Positions 36,159 to 48,155 of a stretch of DNA of 64,000 bases are shown here, piece by piece. How positions within the stretch are numbered: position 1 is the first letter of the stretch; every line of letters begins with the position of its first letter. The stretch is from Puffinus mauretanicus (lineage: Eukaryota; Chordata; Aves; Procellariiformes; Procellariidae): positions 806,001 through 870,000 of the forward strand of contig JAJKFH010000801.1 in assembly GCA_023333565.1 (NCBI GenBank), written 5' to 3'. The position numbers and the translations under genes were made by a program. The notes below the pieces were generated by a model. It saw nothing but the letters and a program-made list of their open reading frames with translations. It made no database searches and was not told the DNA's origin.

Positions 36159-36303
36159 TATTAGAAGTGTTAAGATCTGTATCTCTGTATTAGAAGTGTT
36201 AAGTTTGTATAAAAGAAAATAGGTTTAGTAAGTTAAGCTTTGTAAAATTTGTATTAGAAGTGTTAAGTTAAGCTTTGTATTAGAAATGCTAAGTTTGTAT
36301 GCT
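36159..36303 (+). repeat. LTR-A-like direct repeats upstream of the 3' LTR
   Basis: TATTAGAAGTGTTAAG occurs at 36159-36174, 36188-36203 and 36252-36267, and a variant TATTAGAAATGCTAAG at 36278-36293. The last 50 bases (36252-36303) match the start of LTR-A's U3 with a few substitutions. A piece of U3 has therefore been duplicated inside the element. Confidence 0.8.
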
Positions 36304-36320
36304 GAAGTTGTTGCTTTTGT

Positions 36321-36349
36321 AAAAAAAAAAAAAAGAAAAAAGGGGGAAA
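36321..36349 (+). other. polypurine tract 3, before the 3' LTR-A
   Basis: An A run, then AGAAAAAAGGGGGAAA, ends exactly at the TG of LTR-A at 36350. This is the expected plus-strand primer. Confidence 0.8.
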
Positions 36350-36588
36350 TGTGGAGAGAAAAGATTAGAAATGTTAAGTTAAGCTTTGTATTAGAAATGC
36401 TAAGTTTGAATGCATATAGAATTGATCTCTGTGTTGTAATGTAAATAATTTCTGTGTAATGTTATATGATAAAAGAAGATAGTTAAGATAAATATTTGTT
36501 TGACTAAAAGGAGAATGACCATGCCCATATTGGGATCCGTCATTACTCTGGCTTCACACTCCCACTCTGACCCTGGGTCACTCCGACA
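36350..36588 (+). repeat. LTR-A, 3' copy (239 bp)
   Basis: Same ends and length as 34887-35125, seven substitutions by hand count, mostly transitions. It is followed by the duplicated TGAGGC. Confidence 0.9.
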
Positions 36589-36594
36589 TGAGGC
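36589..36594. repeat. target-site duplication, right (TGAGGC)
   Basis: Identical to 34881-34886. Confidence 0.85.
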
Positions 36595-39500
36595 AATCTT
36601 GCTACCTGCTAGGGCTTGAATAGTACGTTCATAAATTCATCTGTTATGCTCATTCCTATGTTCTATAATTCATATGGATTTTTAGTTCTCCTTCAAGAAA
36701 CATACTGCCTACAGTGATGTGCATTTTTTACCTTATTTGTTTCTCCTGCCATTCCCAAGCTGGTAACTGGGCAGAAGGCATCTTTGAGGCACAGACTAGC
36801 AATTATCATGTCTACATGTAATTTAGCCACGGGCAGTAGGATATGTCTGACTCAGTGTAGACACTGCAATGCACATGAGCCAGTTGACTGAAGCTGCCCA
36901 GAGTAATGGTGTCAATACAGTACAGGATAAGATTGGTGTCCTCCTAAAGTAGATATTTAAACTAAATCAGATATATCATGTCTTTTTCCCTCTATCTACT
37001 AGGAAGGGAGCTAAGAGAGAGTGGTTCACCTTTACAGTCTCTATACTATAGATGTTTGAAGTTGGCTACAATAACATCCCTCACCCCCTATATCCCACTG
37101 GAAGGTCCTGTGTGACAAGACTTTACTGGGTTATGCCCAGTCATCATCTCGGCTCTTGTTAGGGCTGTCTCTCAAGATCGTAAGCTGGCAATAGCAAATG
37201 ACAGTTTTGTAGTTCCGGAAACTACAGTGCAGCTGCAGATGGGAAAGAGAGAGTCAGAGTTTTTTATGTGGACATTCATTCTCCAACTTGCAAATCAGAA
37301 GAGAAGTCTAGAGTTTTCATTCAGTCTGTCCCCATCAATTTCTGCTTCTGGCCTTCTGCGCGGACTAGGCTCTGCCCGTAGTAAAAAAGACACTGAACTG
37401 CTGTAGCCCGTTCTCGGGGTGACAGAATCACAACTTATTGTGTCGAAGTTCACATTTGCTAGGAGAGCACAATGTGCTGTAGAAATGAGTTGACTTTATC
37501 ACTGCAGGAATGTTCAGAGACAGTTCTGAGTCCTGAAGCATGGCTGTGAACTCGTCTCGCTCTGAGGATAGATGCCAGACATGGCTGGGATGGGTGACCT
37601 GGGAGTTTCCATCTTCAGATTGGCATCACTCCAGTCTTTCTTTGCTTCGACTGGGACAGAGCTGCTAATCTCAAAAAATCATCAAAAACCTTTCTTTTGC
37701 TTATTCATGGTCTAAAGGAGTTGCAGAGTTGTTCATTATGAATTATTTAACACCTTGGTGTATATCATACTATTCCAGTGCCTTCAGGGAAACACTAATC
37801 AGGATGGGGAGATGACAGAGAGAGAACAGGGACTCTGTGTCACCACTGGGGGAGAGCCTAATGGGACAGTTGTCTGTGATTGACTTGGGTCTAACAAGAA
37901 GGACCTGAACCATTACAGATCCATTCGCTCAGTCCATAGTGCAAAGAGTTGCAGAAGTCTATGAGGACCATTGCCTCTTCATGCATTGACAGGAGCCAGG
38001 CACGAGGGTGGTGGAAAGTGGTGTCTTAGCAGAAAGAATTATAACCCTCATCTGGGTTTGGCTTGCTGTGCCGAAAGATAGGTAAGGCTACCCTGAATGT
38101 AGGGAAAAAACATTGAAAAAACTAAGAAAATGTCAAAACTAAAAATTAAAAGCCAGCATCTTCCAATTCCCATGTTTTCCTCTCACAGCAGCTTTCCTTA
38201 GTGTTTTCTGTCCTTTCACATTTTCTTGGCAGATAACTGCTGTATCTTACCGCTCTCCTGTGATCTCTTCCCATACAGGAACGGGCTTATTCTCATTTGT
38301 CTTTTTAATGATTTCTGAATATTTGATTCTAATGATCACAGCATGGTCTCAGGTAAGGAAATGCATCTGAAGTGAATGGTTGATAATGTGGCTGATCATG
38401 ACCTGAATCATATTAAACGATGTTTTCAGAAAACATCTCCTGGCTCCAGATAAAGGTATCTTATTGGTAGAAAGGAAGTGTTTAACCTAGAATTTGACTG
38501 CCTTGTTTCATTGGTTTGAGACTACTCACTATTTGCAATAACGTAACAGCAAAACATAACAAACCAAACCGTCCCCTGGCAACTATTCCACTTTTCTGCC
38601 AATTGACGGTGTTGTACAGCTTCCCTAGCACCGTATCGGAGCGAATTGATGTGAATCTATCCTCTCTGCTTATGATGCTAAATTTGTGTTTTACCCATAC
38701 TATGGTTATGTTCCCCATAGAGAAAAGGAGAGGTGGTCCCAATTTTAGGACAGTATGATGGAACTGGAGACACAAACAGTTGCAAAACATCACCAGTAAG
38801 TCACAAATTTGGGGGTGATTTCTCACCAGAGGGCAGTTTTCTCATAGGATTGAAGGTGGTTGGGATGGGTTTCATTGTGGAGGGGTGAAAAAAGGAGGTA
38901 AACCATTTTTACAGATTGGGATAGAAACATGCCTGTTCCTGGTCTTTCCCAGAGGACTAGCAGGGTAGGTCCATTTCTTTTTAAGCTATTTGTTAGGCAA
39001 AGTTTCTTCTTGCCAACATTCTTGCTCATTCCCATTTTGTTTTACATGCTGAACTTCTTCCACTCCTCTGATAATTCTTTTCTTTGTGTTTCTTTTCCCT
39101 GTGCTGCACATCTTTTATTCTGCCTCTTCCTATTTATTTCCTCTTCCTACTTTCTAAAATCACTTAAAATCTCAACCCCATCCCCTTTCTTCTCTGTCAG
39201 CAACCCTCAGCCTTTCCATTTATTGAGCTGTTATCCTGCATTTTGTTCTTGTATTATTTTGTTGTCTTAAAAGTGAAGCTTAACTGTGCAGGGGACTTGT
39301 CATTCCTGCACTGACAAAGCACAGGGCAGTTTAAATTGTGTGGACATGTTTTGCAATAATAATCACCTATAATGATTATATTTGCATGGAAAAATAATAA
39401 CTGGAGACAAGTTAGAGGTGTAAATACTGCAAATTGCAGAGGTTTCTAATTATGTGGCTGCAGCAATGACTTAGTAATATCGATGGCAGTTCTGTTCTTT

Positions 39501-40585
39501 TTGTGTATGATGTGAGAAAAGAAGTGGCAGAGCCATGTTACAGATTTTGCCTTTTGCCTTACTTCACCCTTACCAGCAGAAGGACCACCACCCAATTCAG
39601 CACGTAGTTATTTTTATCACAAATTTCTGAGATCAAAACTGTGCAGCATTTTACAAAGTGTAAGTAGCTTTGTTACCGTATCATATGGCAGAATATAAAT
39701 TAAAAAAGGGGTGGAAGCAAGATTTTTTTTTTTATACTCACCACGTAGTAAACTTAAGCTCTGAAGATTTGAAAATGGCCTTTTCTTTTATTACAGGTGC
39801 ACGTTCACCAGCAATGGGCAGACTGACCAGAGTGCAGGGAAATCTCACAGGGTCCTTTACAGCAGGTTGGCCATGTGATGTGTAAAGGGTGGCACACCAT
39901 CGCTACTGAGATTTTTCAGCTATGCTTCAGGAATAAAACCTTATGAAAAACAGACTCTTAAGCATTCAGCTTCTGCTAACATCAGGTCCAAATTAAGTTC
40001 TGGAAGGCACTCTTGAAAGCAAAAGACATCAGATGAAAAGAATGTGTTTTTATTGCGACTGGAGTACTTAAACAAATCACTGAGATATTTATGTTAACAA
40101 GTTACTTCAGCACCCCAACATAAAAAAAATACTGCTTACATACATGCAAGAGTGAAGCACGTGTATGCCCACGCTGGCATGCGTACATACACCTCTACAC
40201 ATACGTGGGAGGAGAGAGAAGGAGAGGATTTTTTTTCACCATTACTCTCAAAGATGTTTTAGAGCAAATTCAGGGAGAAGTTAAGCTTTGTCTGCCACAT
40301 TAAGCCAACGTGTATTAAAGGCGCAATAAAGATGCAAAGACATCAATGAGCACAACACCCAGTGCAGTCAGAACCGACAGGCTGAGGTCTCTGGAATACG
40401 TGATTTCTTCCCTTTGCCTTTAAAGCTTTTTTCAAAAGTAGCAGTGAGCATAATTTACTGTCCTAGCAAGATATAAATTGTTTTCTGAGAAAAACACTGG
40501 GCTTTTTGCCTACATATTTCATGCAGCTGTGATTATATAAAAAGAGGTTTTAGGAAACTGGCCTCCTCTTATTGTATCCTTGTTA
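36595..40585. other. unique sequence, no gene seen
   Basis: No exon or transposon recognised. A C/T-rich block at 39030-39200 gives a hydrophobic-looking open frame (38929-39270) that I attribute to composition. Confidence 0.55.
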
Positions 40586-40590
40586 TAAAT
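40586..40590. repeat. target-site duplication, left (TAAAT)
   Basis: Five bases directly before the LTR start at 40591, repeated at 41953-41957. Confidence 0.8.
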
Positions 40591-41952
40591 TGTCACAAAT
40601 GAGTGGTTTAGAGGCTGCTTAAAGAATCACCGTCAAAGGTATTAGCAGAAAGAGATTTTAATAGAGATTTATAAAGGTGCAACTTAACAGAGTTTGATGG
40701 CGAGGTTCACTCTATTCCTTACTGCAGGGATGAAGCACATAAAGAAAAATCATGTTATGTTTAAGGGTTTATATCTTAGGGATTATATGTGTTTAGCAGC
40801 AGTCTAGGATTCATTTACAGTTTTAGCAACACTTAATCATTAACTAATTTTGTATTTACAAAGTAAGTGTTAGTAGAGTTTACTACAATCACGACAGTGA
40901 CTTAATTACAGATTATGCTTACTATTAGTTCACACACATGCAGACAGAAATATATACAGATAAATGTACAAAAAGTAAACCTGTTAAAAATTCCCCTTGA
41001 GTTTGGCGAAGAAGTATTCACTTGAAATGTCTCAGCGTTTCTCAACGGGCAAGAGTTGAGCCTCGAGAAGTGAAGAGTTTCAGCCCAGGTCCCACCGGAC
41101 AACTGGCCTCTGAATATTGCTGGCTCAAGATGTTGCAAACTCCAAGAGGCGTCCCACTCAGAAGGAGGTGCTGGTGCAGCCCGCTGCGGTCCCAGAGAGC
41201 TCAAAGGGCCTCACTTAGGACACTGTTTATAGGTTTGCAAGATGATTGGCTTTAGTCATCAGTAAATTTCCATCCTGGCCACAGTCCCAGGTGGTAATTA
41301 CTAAAAAATTCTCAAGGTTTCAGTGTTGTTCCCCTTGAGCTATGACTCAGCTAATGTGACACCTGGGCCAGGCAGTAGAAGAACATTCCCAGCCCCATTC
41401 ACTTGGAGCACAAGTCTTATTAGGAGTGGCTGAGGGAACTGAGGTTGTTTAATCTGGAGAAGAGGAGGCTGAGGGGAGACCTCATCGCGCTCTACAACTA
41501 CCTGAAAGGAGGTTGTAGCGAGGTGGGTGTTGGTCTCTTCTACCAAGTAACCAGCGATAGGACGAGAGGAAACGGCCTCAAGTTGCGCCAAGGGAGGTTT
41601 AGATTGGACATTAGGAGAAATTTCTTTACTGCAAGAGTGTTCAGGCCTTGGAACAGGCTGCCCAGGGAAGTGGTTGAGTCCCCATCCCTGGAAGTATTTA
41701 AAAGACACGTAGATGTGGTGCTTAAGGACATGGTTTAGTGGGCATGGTGGTGTTGGGTTGATGGTTGGACTCGATGATCTTAGAGGTCTTTTCCAACCTT
41801 AATGATTCTATGATTCTATGATTGTCAGCTATGCAGAGTTTCTGATACAGTCAAGGAGCGCTCGACCGCCAGACTCTATACACAAAGGCCAAGGTTTCAC
41901 GGGAATTTCAGAGATCAGCAAGCGGAAAGGGTGGGGTGAATGCACCACCACA
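40591..41952 (-). mobile_element. solo ERV LTR (LTR-C), split by a CR1
   Basis: The plus strand runs from TGTCACAAATGAG to CACCACCACA, so on the minus strand it is TG...CA. It has a 5-bp duplication TAAAT, as expected of ERVL-type integrations. Without the CR1 it is about 940 bp. On the minus strand a TATA-like CCTATAAACAG (complement of 41223-41233) and an ATTAAA polyadenylation signal (complement of 40657-40662) are present. Wording near the polyadenylation site is familiar from avian ERVL-like LTRs (recalled). No internal sequence remains. Confidence 0.75.
41404..41823 (+). mobile_element. young CR1 LINE, 5'-truncated, inside LTR-C
   Basis: About 420 bp from the C-terminal ORF2 region to the ATTCTATG tail. 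Plus-strand translation around 41424-41738 follows the conserved CR1 C-terminus (Arg-Leu-Arg-Leu-Phe type start, then [22 protein letters not shown]). It interrupts LTR-C, so it is younger than that LTR. As is usual for CR1, no target duplication is visible. Confidence 0.95.
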
Positions 41953-41957
41953 TAAAT
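41953..41957. repeat. target-site duplication, right (TAAAT)
   Basis: Matches 40586-40590 and directly follows the LTR-C terminus. Confidence 0.8.
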
Positions 41958-44900
41958 ACATTCATTTCCATTTCTTTGTTTGGTTACAACTGCAGAGATA
42001 TTTTGTGGTTTTTATTTTATTTCACTTAATGTTTGTTTTTTAATCAAAACAAATATGTTATAAGGAAGTTATTCCTTTTAAACAAGGTTCCTTCCCCAAG
42101 TTTTAGGTATCTTTTAATCTTTTGTTTTCTCTCGCAGCACTGAATCTTCGCCCGATGGTCTCAGATCAAGATTGGCTTCTTTATGGGGAGATTAAGGAAT
42201 CATCGCTGCTGTTTTTTTTTTAAGCAAAAGACAAGGTGGACAAGCTTGTGTCAGGAATGGCAAAGACCCCTCTGATTCTGTGTCTAAGAGTCCCTCCCAG
42301 TCTTGTTTTCCTTGATTCCATGGTAAAACATCACTTAATCAAAAAAATTCCTGGACTAGTGTTCTGGGAGTGAGAGGAAATGGGGAATGATATACAGAGA
42401 TGTACTCTGCTCTGTCACACTGTGTGTAAACTGTGAAATTGTGAATGTTAAGAAAACTTAGCAGGCTGAGCCCTGACAACCTGGTTCAAGAAAGAGAGTC
42501 TCTGTTCAGAAAAAGATCTGGGTAAGGACAGCCTATTGATCATGCTCCACGGTGCCTTCCATGTGAAGTGAGTCCAACCTCATTGTGCTCTTGTTGTAAT
42601 GCATTGTGATGTCTGAGTACAAATACCAGATCCATGAAGACCCCAAAGCCTATAAGAAATATGCAAGAATTCAGGATTTCTCCTTGATCCCTGTGGAGCA
42701 GACTGGAGTGATAACTTCTTCACATCTGCCAGTCAAACACCTGACAAACACAGGTGGCACATCTATTACAGTGAATACTCAAAATACCAAAGTGGTTCTT
42801 AAAAAAGAAAGGTTTGGAGCAGTGCCCATCCTACCCATCTGCTGACCTCACAACCTTACCAGTCCTCCATCCTGAGGAACCCCTCCTCAGAAGCAGAGCT
42901 GGGAGCTGACATCGTAGCAGGACTCGTGGCAGGGATGTATGTATGTCTGCAATATACAGCAAGATGGTGGGTGCTGCTGGAGCTTTAAGCTGAAATATGT
43001 TTTCAGATATGGCCAAGTAAGGCTGTCTGAAGTCTTTGAGGGCTGCATGTACCTGTCTGAGGGTAAAATTAGGTCTTTGCTATGTTCTCCATGGAGCCAA
43101 GACTGAAAGTGGTGCGTGTGGCGATTTGCGCAGAGCTTCAGCACATGAAACACATGTTTTCAGGTCACAGTGGCAAGGATCGTTAGTTTAGCTTACAGCC
43201 TGGACTTGCTTCTCTTCTTTGCTCCACAAAACTATTACAACAGCCGTTACTACAAGAGATCCAACACTGTGAAAAAGCCCAACCACTCTTACCTCTGTGG
43301 GTCAACTGGCATGTTCAGTTTTGCAATCCCTGCATCTACAGCTGCTTCTTAGGCATGGTTAAAACCCCGCTCAGCCCCCTTTTTTGTAACTAATAGGTCT
43401 GATGTTGCTATTTACCTACATTCTCCATAATTATTGATACTATTTGTTAGGATGTGGTGTGCGATTTCCACTTTGTTGCTAATTCTGAAGTTGAAATGAA
43501 GACTTATCTTCTACTTAATTAATAACATTTTCATAACAATGCCCTTGGATGGGTAATTTAGAGCTGAAAACCCACAAAGCTCTGTCTGTTTTACTAATGG
43601 ATTGGGTATTTAGTGACAGTACAGATTCAAGAATCTTTTCTTTTGAGGCAGCCAATGGGGAAGTCAAAGACATACTTTTTATTATCCCTAAACAATGGTA
43701 AATCTTGGAGCCTCGGAAATCAATCCCTGCTAAAAGAAATATCTATGGCATGGAATCTAGATATTTTCTTAATCTGAGTTCTTAATAAAGTTTAGATAAC
43801 GCATTCATTGTGTAGGGAGATGTTCAGAAAAAACAAATCAAAGTCTCACTCCAGACAACCACAAAACCATTCACAATTCACTCTGCCTGGACAAATTAAG
43901 TCATAAAATAAACTCCCTGCTTACAAGAGCTTCCCCAAAGGCAAGACATCACCACAATAACAATATGGCCTTTCTTCAACACACTTGCATCCAGAGAAGT
44001 TATGAGTACGAGCATAACAGAGTCTTTTAGTGCCTCACACAGTAAGAACAGAAGGCGGCTGTGCCCGTGCTAGGTAGGTAGACAAAGAATTAACCATTGT
44101 TTGACACTTTATGAAAATGAGAACAAATGGATCTTGGGGTTTTTGGGATGTTCTTAGCTACTTCTGGGTCTATTAATTCGAGAAATAACTATCTTTGAGC
44201 ACTTTAATGGGAAAAGACAAGTCCTTTGGTGGGAATGCTCCATGGTTTTGTTTGGGTTTTCCTACATAATGAATGGCAGGGAGGAAAGCTGTGTTGAGAA
44301 AGCATGAAGAAAATCCTGTTCTGCTTGATTATGGTACTTAAAGGATTTTTTCTTTTTTTAAGATGAAAATTTGATTCATCACAAATATAAAGAAAACGTA
44401 ATTAGCGGGTGTAAGCTTCTGGCATCATATTTTGTACAGTACACAGCCACACCCTGGGGAAATGTTATAAGGAAGGTCCGTTTGTGTTCCACTTACTGGC
44501 TTTTCCTCCTTGGAAAGATTCTTTGATGATAAATGTGTTTAAAAATCCATTACAACTGGTACACTGTTTTCAGTTGGAAAGGGGGAAAAAAGCAGCATAA
44601 ACAATTTTATATTTCAAATGCAATTCATGCTGAAACATTCTGCTGCGGCATAATTTAAACTGCAGACAGATTGGAACAAATAATGCAGAACTGCTTTGTT
44701 TTAAAATATTGGTGTAGATAAAATATGTATTATTCAAGGGAGTTCTTTGGGCTAGTTCTGAAATAGAAAATAATATATGCAGATGGTCTTATATACATAT
44801 GTAAGTGAGAAATTTGAAGAAGCAGTAGCACATGGGACCCAGCTGTGAGCTCATCAGATGCTCTACAGGGATGTTGTCTAGCTTGTAAATTTTACTTTTC

Positions 44901-47888
44901 CTTCTTCCTCTTCCAATTCCAAAGGCCCTGGTAAATATTTTCCATCTTTTATCCTCTTCTCTACCCACCTTATTTAGCCTTCCCTTGCCTTTTCCTTCTC
45001 AGACATCCTTGATAAGAATATGATCACTGGTCAGCTTGCTTACAGTATTATTTCTTCTGTTTGGTGTCACTGCTTTTGAGTTCTTCATCCACAATTTGTC
45101 TTCAGTGGCCACCAGGAAGATATCTTCTCTGTTCCCTATGCTGGCCATCTCTATGTCTTGTTAGAGTGTTTTTTGGACTGCTTGTAAGATATTTGGGAGA
45201 GAGGCTGCTCTGAGGCTTCTAAAACACACTCATGCTATTGCTTGATCTGGAGGGAGCCAGTGTACAGGTCTCCCTTGTAACACAGTGGACATTGCTTCTG
45301 ACACAAAAGCTCATCCTGCAGCCTCTCCATGAAATCCTATCATCAGGAAGTTTAAACAATCTTGAGCATCTTGCGTTTGTTCCCAGCAAACAGTCCTGTC
45401 CATCAAACAGGTGGAGTAGGTGGATGTTCTCCATTTTCAGAAAGCAATGGTGACCTACACAGTTGCGGGGATTATTCTGATTGCTGTAACACATCTTGTA
45501 AGTGGAAACTCAACTGCAATGACACATTATATTGCTACCCTAGAAGCAGCTGGACCTGTTGCACCCTGTTATTTTTAAAGCAGGGCTCACAGCATTTTAT
45601 TTTGCAGCACAAATACTTCAAGTGGAAAGCAACAAAGTGCAGTTTGTACTTAGTGCCCACTTATAGTAAATCTTTAGCTCATAGCTCATGGAGAACATGC
45701 GTTAGCTGTTGATGAGGACTGCATTGTGGTAGATGCTGTATGGTCAGAAAACAAAGAGACAGTGTGTCTGCAGGAGTCTGCAGTGCTGTCCTCCCGCTTG
45801 AGGGCAATATGCTGTCTGAGGAGCTTTCTGGCATCGCTGCTGGTGGAAATGGCAGCATCGGGGCTCAGAACTGGCAGACTGAAGCGTGATGGTGACTGCA
45901 GCCTGCTGCTTCCTCTGTCCTCTGCCCTTGAGCCAGCAACAGCTGAGCCCCCTTACCTAACACCCATCACCAAGCACATGTCCCTTTCCATTCCAGCACA
46001 TATATAGTATTGAGGAAGGAGCTGGGATTTACCTTCTCCATCACAAGCATCAGGACCAGTGCTAGCAAACTGTCAGGGCTCATGCTTGCTTGTGGTTCCC
46101 TGTGGAGGAGAGCCAGGGGTCACGGGGGAGCTCGGAGCCAGCAGGACAGATCGGGGGGCAGCTGGGGGCAGCCTCAACCCCAGAGATCAGGCACCTTCAT
46201 GGAGACAGGCCGAGGCCAATCCGGGATACTTCAGCAAAAAAAAGCTGTATTTTTGCACTCAGACTTGCTCTGGGCGAGATGGAAGCCATCTGACACAGGG
46301 CTGGCAGGTATTTTTTCAACCCTCTTCATGTCCAGCAGCATAGGCAAAATTATCTCAAACCCTACAGTCTTTCTCTGCCCCCAGCCAGCATATTGATCTG
46401 GTCATGAGTAAATCAGCAGGAGGACAACCTTCAGCAAGTGCCGTCACTGCCCCCCAGGCAAAAATCATAGTTACTCTCCAAGGGAAGGATCAGACCTTGC
46501 CCTCTGTGGTGGCCTGAGTTTTAACTTTTTCATCTCCTGCCAATAAATGGCAGCCAAAGCTGTCTGATCACTTGAGATGCTCAGGACTAAATGAATCCAC
46601 TGCCATTACAATCAATTTTGAGGCCTAAAAAGCAAGGGCAGTGCTTTAGCCAGAAAAGGTGTAGGGCTCGCGCTAGTCATGTACTGACATGGGATGAAGC
46701 TTAATTTATTCTGGGCTGATGTGGATGAGGCGTTAAGATTTTCAAATGTGCTTAAGAGATAGTTGTTGCAAGGGACTGCAAACCTTATAGGTAAGGAGGA
46801 ACCTCTGTCCTGAAAGTCAATATTGCCATATTTATAGATGGCTGAGAATCTTGTGATAGCCTTTCTGTTGGTGAGTAAGAGCTGATGTGGACTAAAGTAC
46901 TGGAGAAAAAACATCAGTAGGCAACACCACAGAAGACAAGAGAGTATATTTAATTCCTGCCCTTGAGAGAACTGGTGATGGGAGGGAAATTTCAAAGCAA
47001 AAACTGAAAAGGATGTTAAATTATTTCATCGCCCTGATGTGTTTTGCTGTACATTTTTCTTCCACCCTTTCAGCCAAAGAAACTGTATGTTGGGTGACAT
47101 TTTATATAAAAACAGGTCTCAGTAATTAACCAGATAAGGTTGAGGGATGTCTATTAACGATGTACATAAGTACCTTTAATAGGCATGGCACTAACTGTAA
47201 AAGTGACTGCTCTTTATGAACACCTCAAATTGGCATATTCTGCAGGATCCTTTTGATATGTAGGTATAATCTGTCTTTGAGCAGTAATCGTGCAGCTCAC
47301 ACAATGGTATTAACATGTAGACCATACGGTTCAACTCTGTAAATGCATTCCGCTGCAGCAGATGGAGTAGCAGCTTGTTTTTGAAATGGAGCTAAAATAT
47401 AAAAAACTAGATGCAATTTTTTTTTTGGGGGGGGTACTGACTGTAATTTTGGAAGTTCTCAAGATAGTAAGATAAAACATCTGGACTGTCCTTAGCTAAA
47501 ATTTTTATCACCATGAGATAAAAATGTTGATTCATTCTTCGCAATATCAGCCTTTAAATTTTCAAAAACAACCAGTTATTTCTGGTGCCCCAGTTTCTAG
47601 TTTCCTAGTTTTTTCTCCACTATACAGAGACCTATTTTTGCAAAGAGACGCTTCAGAAATCAAGCCTCTTCAATAAGATTTAAACTGGACACGCAAAATC
47701 CCTCGTTATTTGAGGATAATTCAGGCCCAGATAATTCTAATGTAAATATCCATCATTTTTCCATATCAGAATCAGTTAATATCAGAGAAACAGTTTAAAC
47801 TGATATCCATTCATTAATGTTTTATGTGTATTTGAAAGAAAGGAATAAACTATTCATCATGTCCCTGTTGGACAGGACAGAAAGTGAT
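41958..47888. other. unique sequence, no gene seen
   Basis: No exon confirmed. The frames at 42606-42845, 45219-45494 and 45726-46396 were read. None has a recognised domain, splice context or single consistent frame. A T10-G8 homopolymer junction lies at 47417-47434. AT-rich motif-dense DNA lies around 44390-44720. Confidence 0.5.
47417..47434. repeat. T10-G8 homopolymer junction
   Basis: Ten T followed directly by eight G. It is prone to slippage and assembly error. Confidence 0.8.
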
Positions 47889-48120
47889 GGGATTAAATCC
47901 AATGGTTTAGCTTAAATATGAAGAGCAGCTTTCTAATAGTAAAGCAGTTAGCACTTGAATAGTTTATTGGGGAGGTTGGGCAATCTCTGTTGCTTGAGGT
48001 TTTTGTGAAAAGCTTAGATACCTGCCAAGAATGATCTGTTGGACCTGGTCCAGCTTTGCCGAAGAAGATTGACTAGGTGAGCTCACAAGGTCTTTTTCAG
48101 CCTCATTTTCTATCATTCTG
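47889..48120 (+). mobile_element. ancient CR1 LINE 3' end
   Basis: The stretch with GCAGTTAGCACTTGAATAG, GGAGGTTGGGCAATCTC, TTGCTTGAGGTTTTTGTG and GGTCTTTTTCAGCCTCATTT follows the order of the CR1 C-terminal coding region and 3' UTR, and ends at a CTATCATTCTG tail remnant. It is far more diverged than the copies at 41404 and 49126. Confidence 0.65.
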
Positions 48121-48126
48121 CCGATG

Positions 48127-48155
48127 TATATATATCATGCTATATGATATATATA
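48127..48155. repeat. TA-rich perfect hairpin
   Basis: TATATATATCAT (48127-48138) and ATGATATATATA (48144-48155) pair across a 5-base loop. It directly follows the old CR1 tail, so it may have grown as a microsatellite from that end. Confidence 0.75.

Larger units (their letters stand above)
34887..36588 (+). mobile_element. composite three-LTR endogenous retrovirus, non-autonomous
   Basis: A 1702-bp insertion bounded by two 239-bp LTRs (LTR-A) and a 6-bp duplication TGAGGC. Order on the plus strand: LTR-A; initiator-Met-type primer site; tRNA-like segment; leader; 39-codon gag-like start; polypurine tract; a different LTR (LTR-B); Lys-type primer site; leader with a splice-donor-like site; 24-codon gag start; LTR-A-like direct repeats; polypurine tract; LTR-A. 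Nothing of protease, reverse transcriptase, integrase or envelope remains, so any mobility would have needed helper proteins in trans. The shared outer duplication indicates that the outer boundaries were made in one integration. Whether the three-LTR arrangement was mobile as such, or arose later by recombination, cannot be decided from one copy. Confidence 0.8.

Noticed and set aside
38929..39270. 113-codon hydrophobic frame as a membrane protein
   Set aside because: The hydrophobicity follows from C/T-rich sequence; no supporting exon structure.
42606..42845. 79-codon plus-strand frame that reads like a soluble protein fragment
   Set aside because: No family recognised and no continuation in flanking sequence; a pseudogene cannot be supported without a search.
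45219..46396. Cluster of overlapping open frames up to 128 codons
   Set aside because: Frames overlap on both strands in a GC-richer patch; no motif or consistent exon structure.
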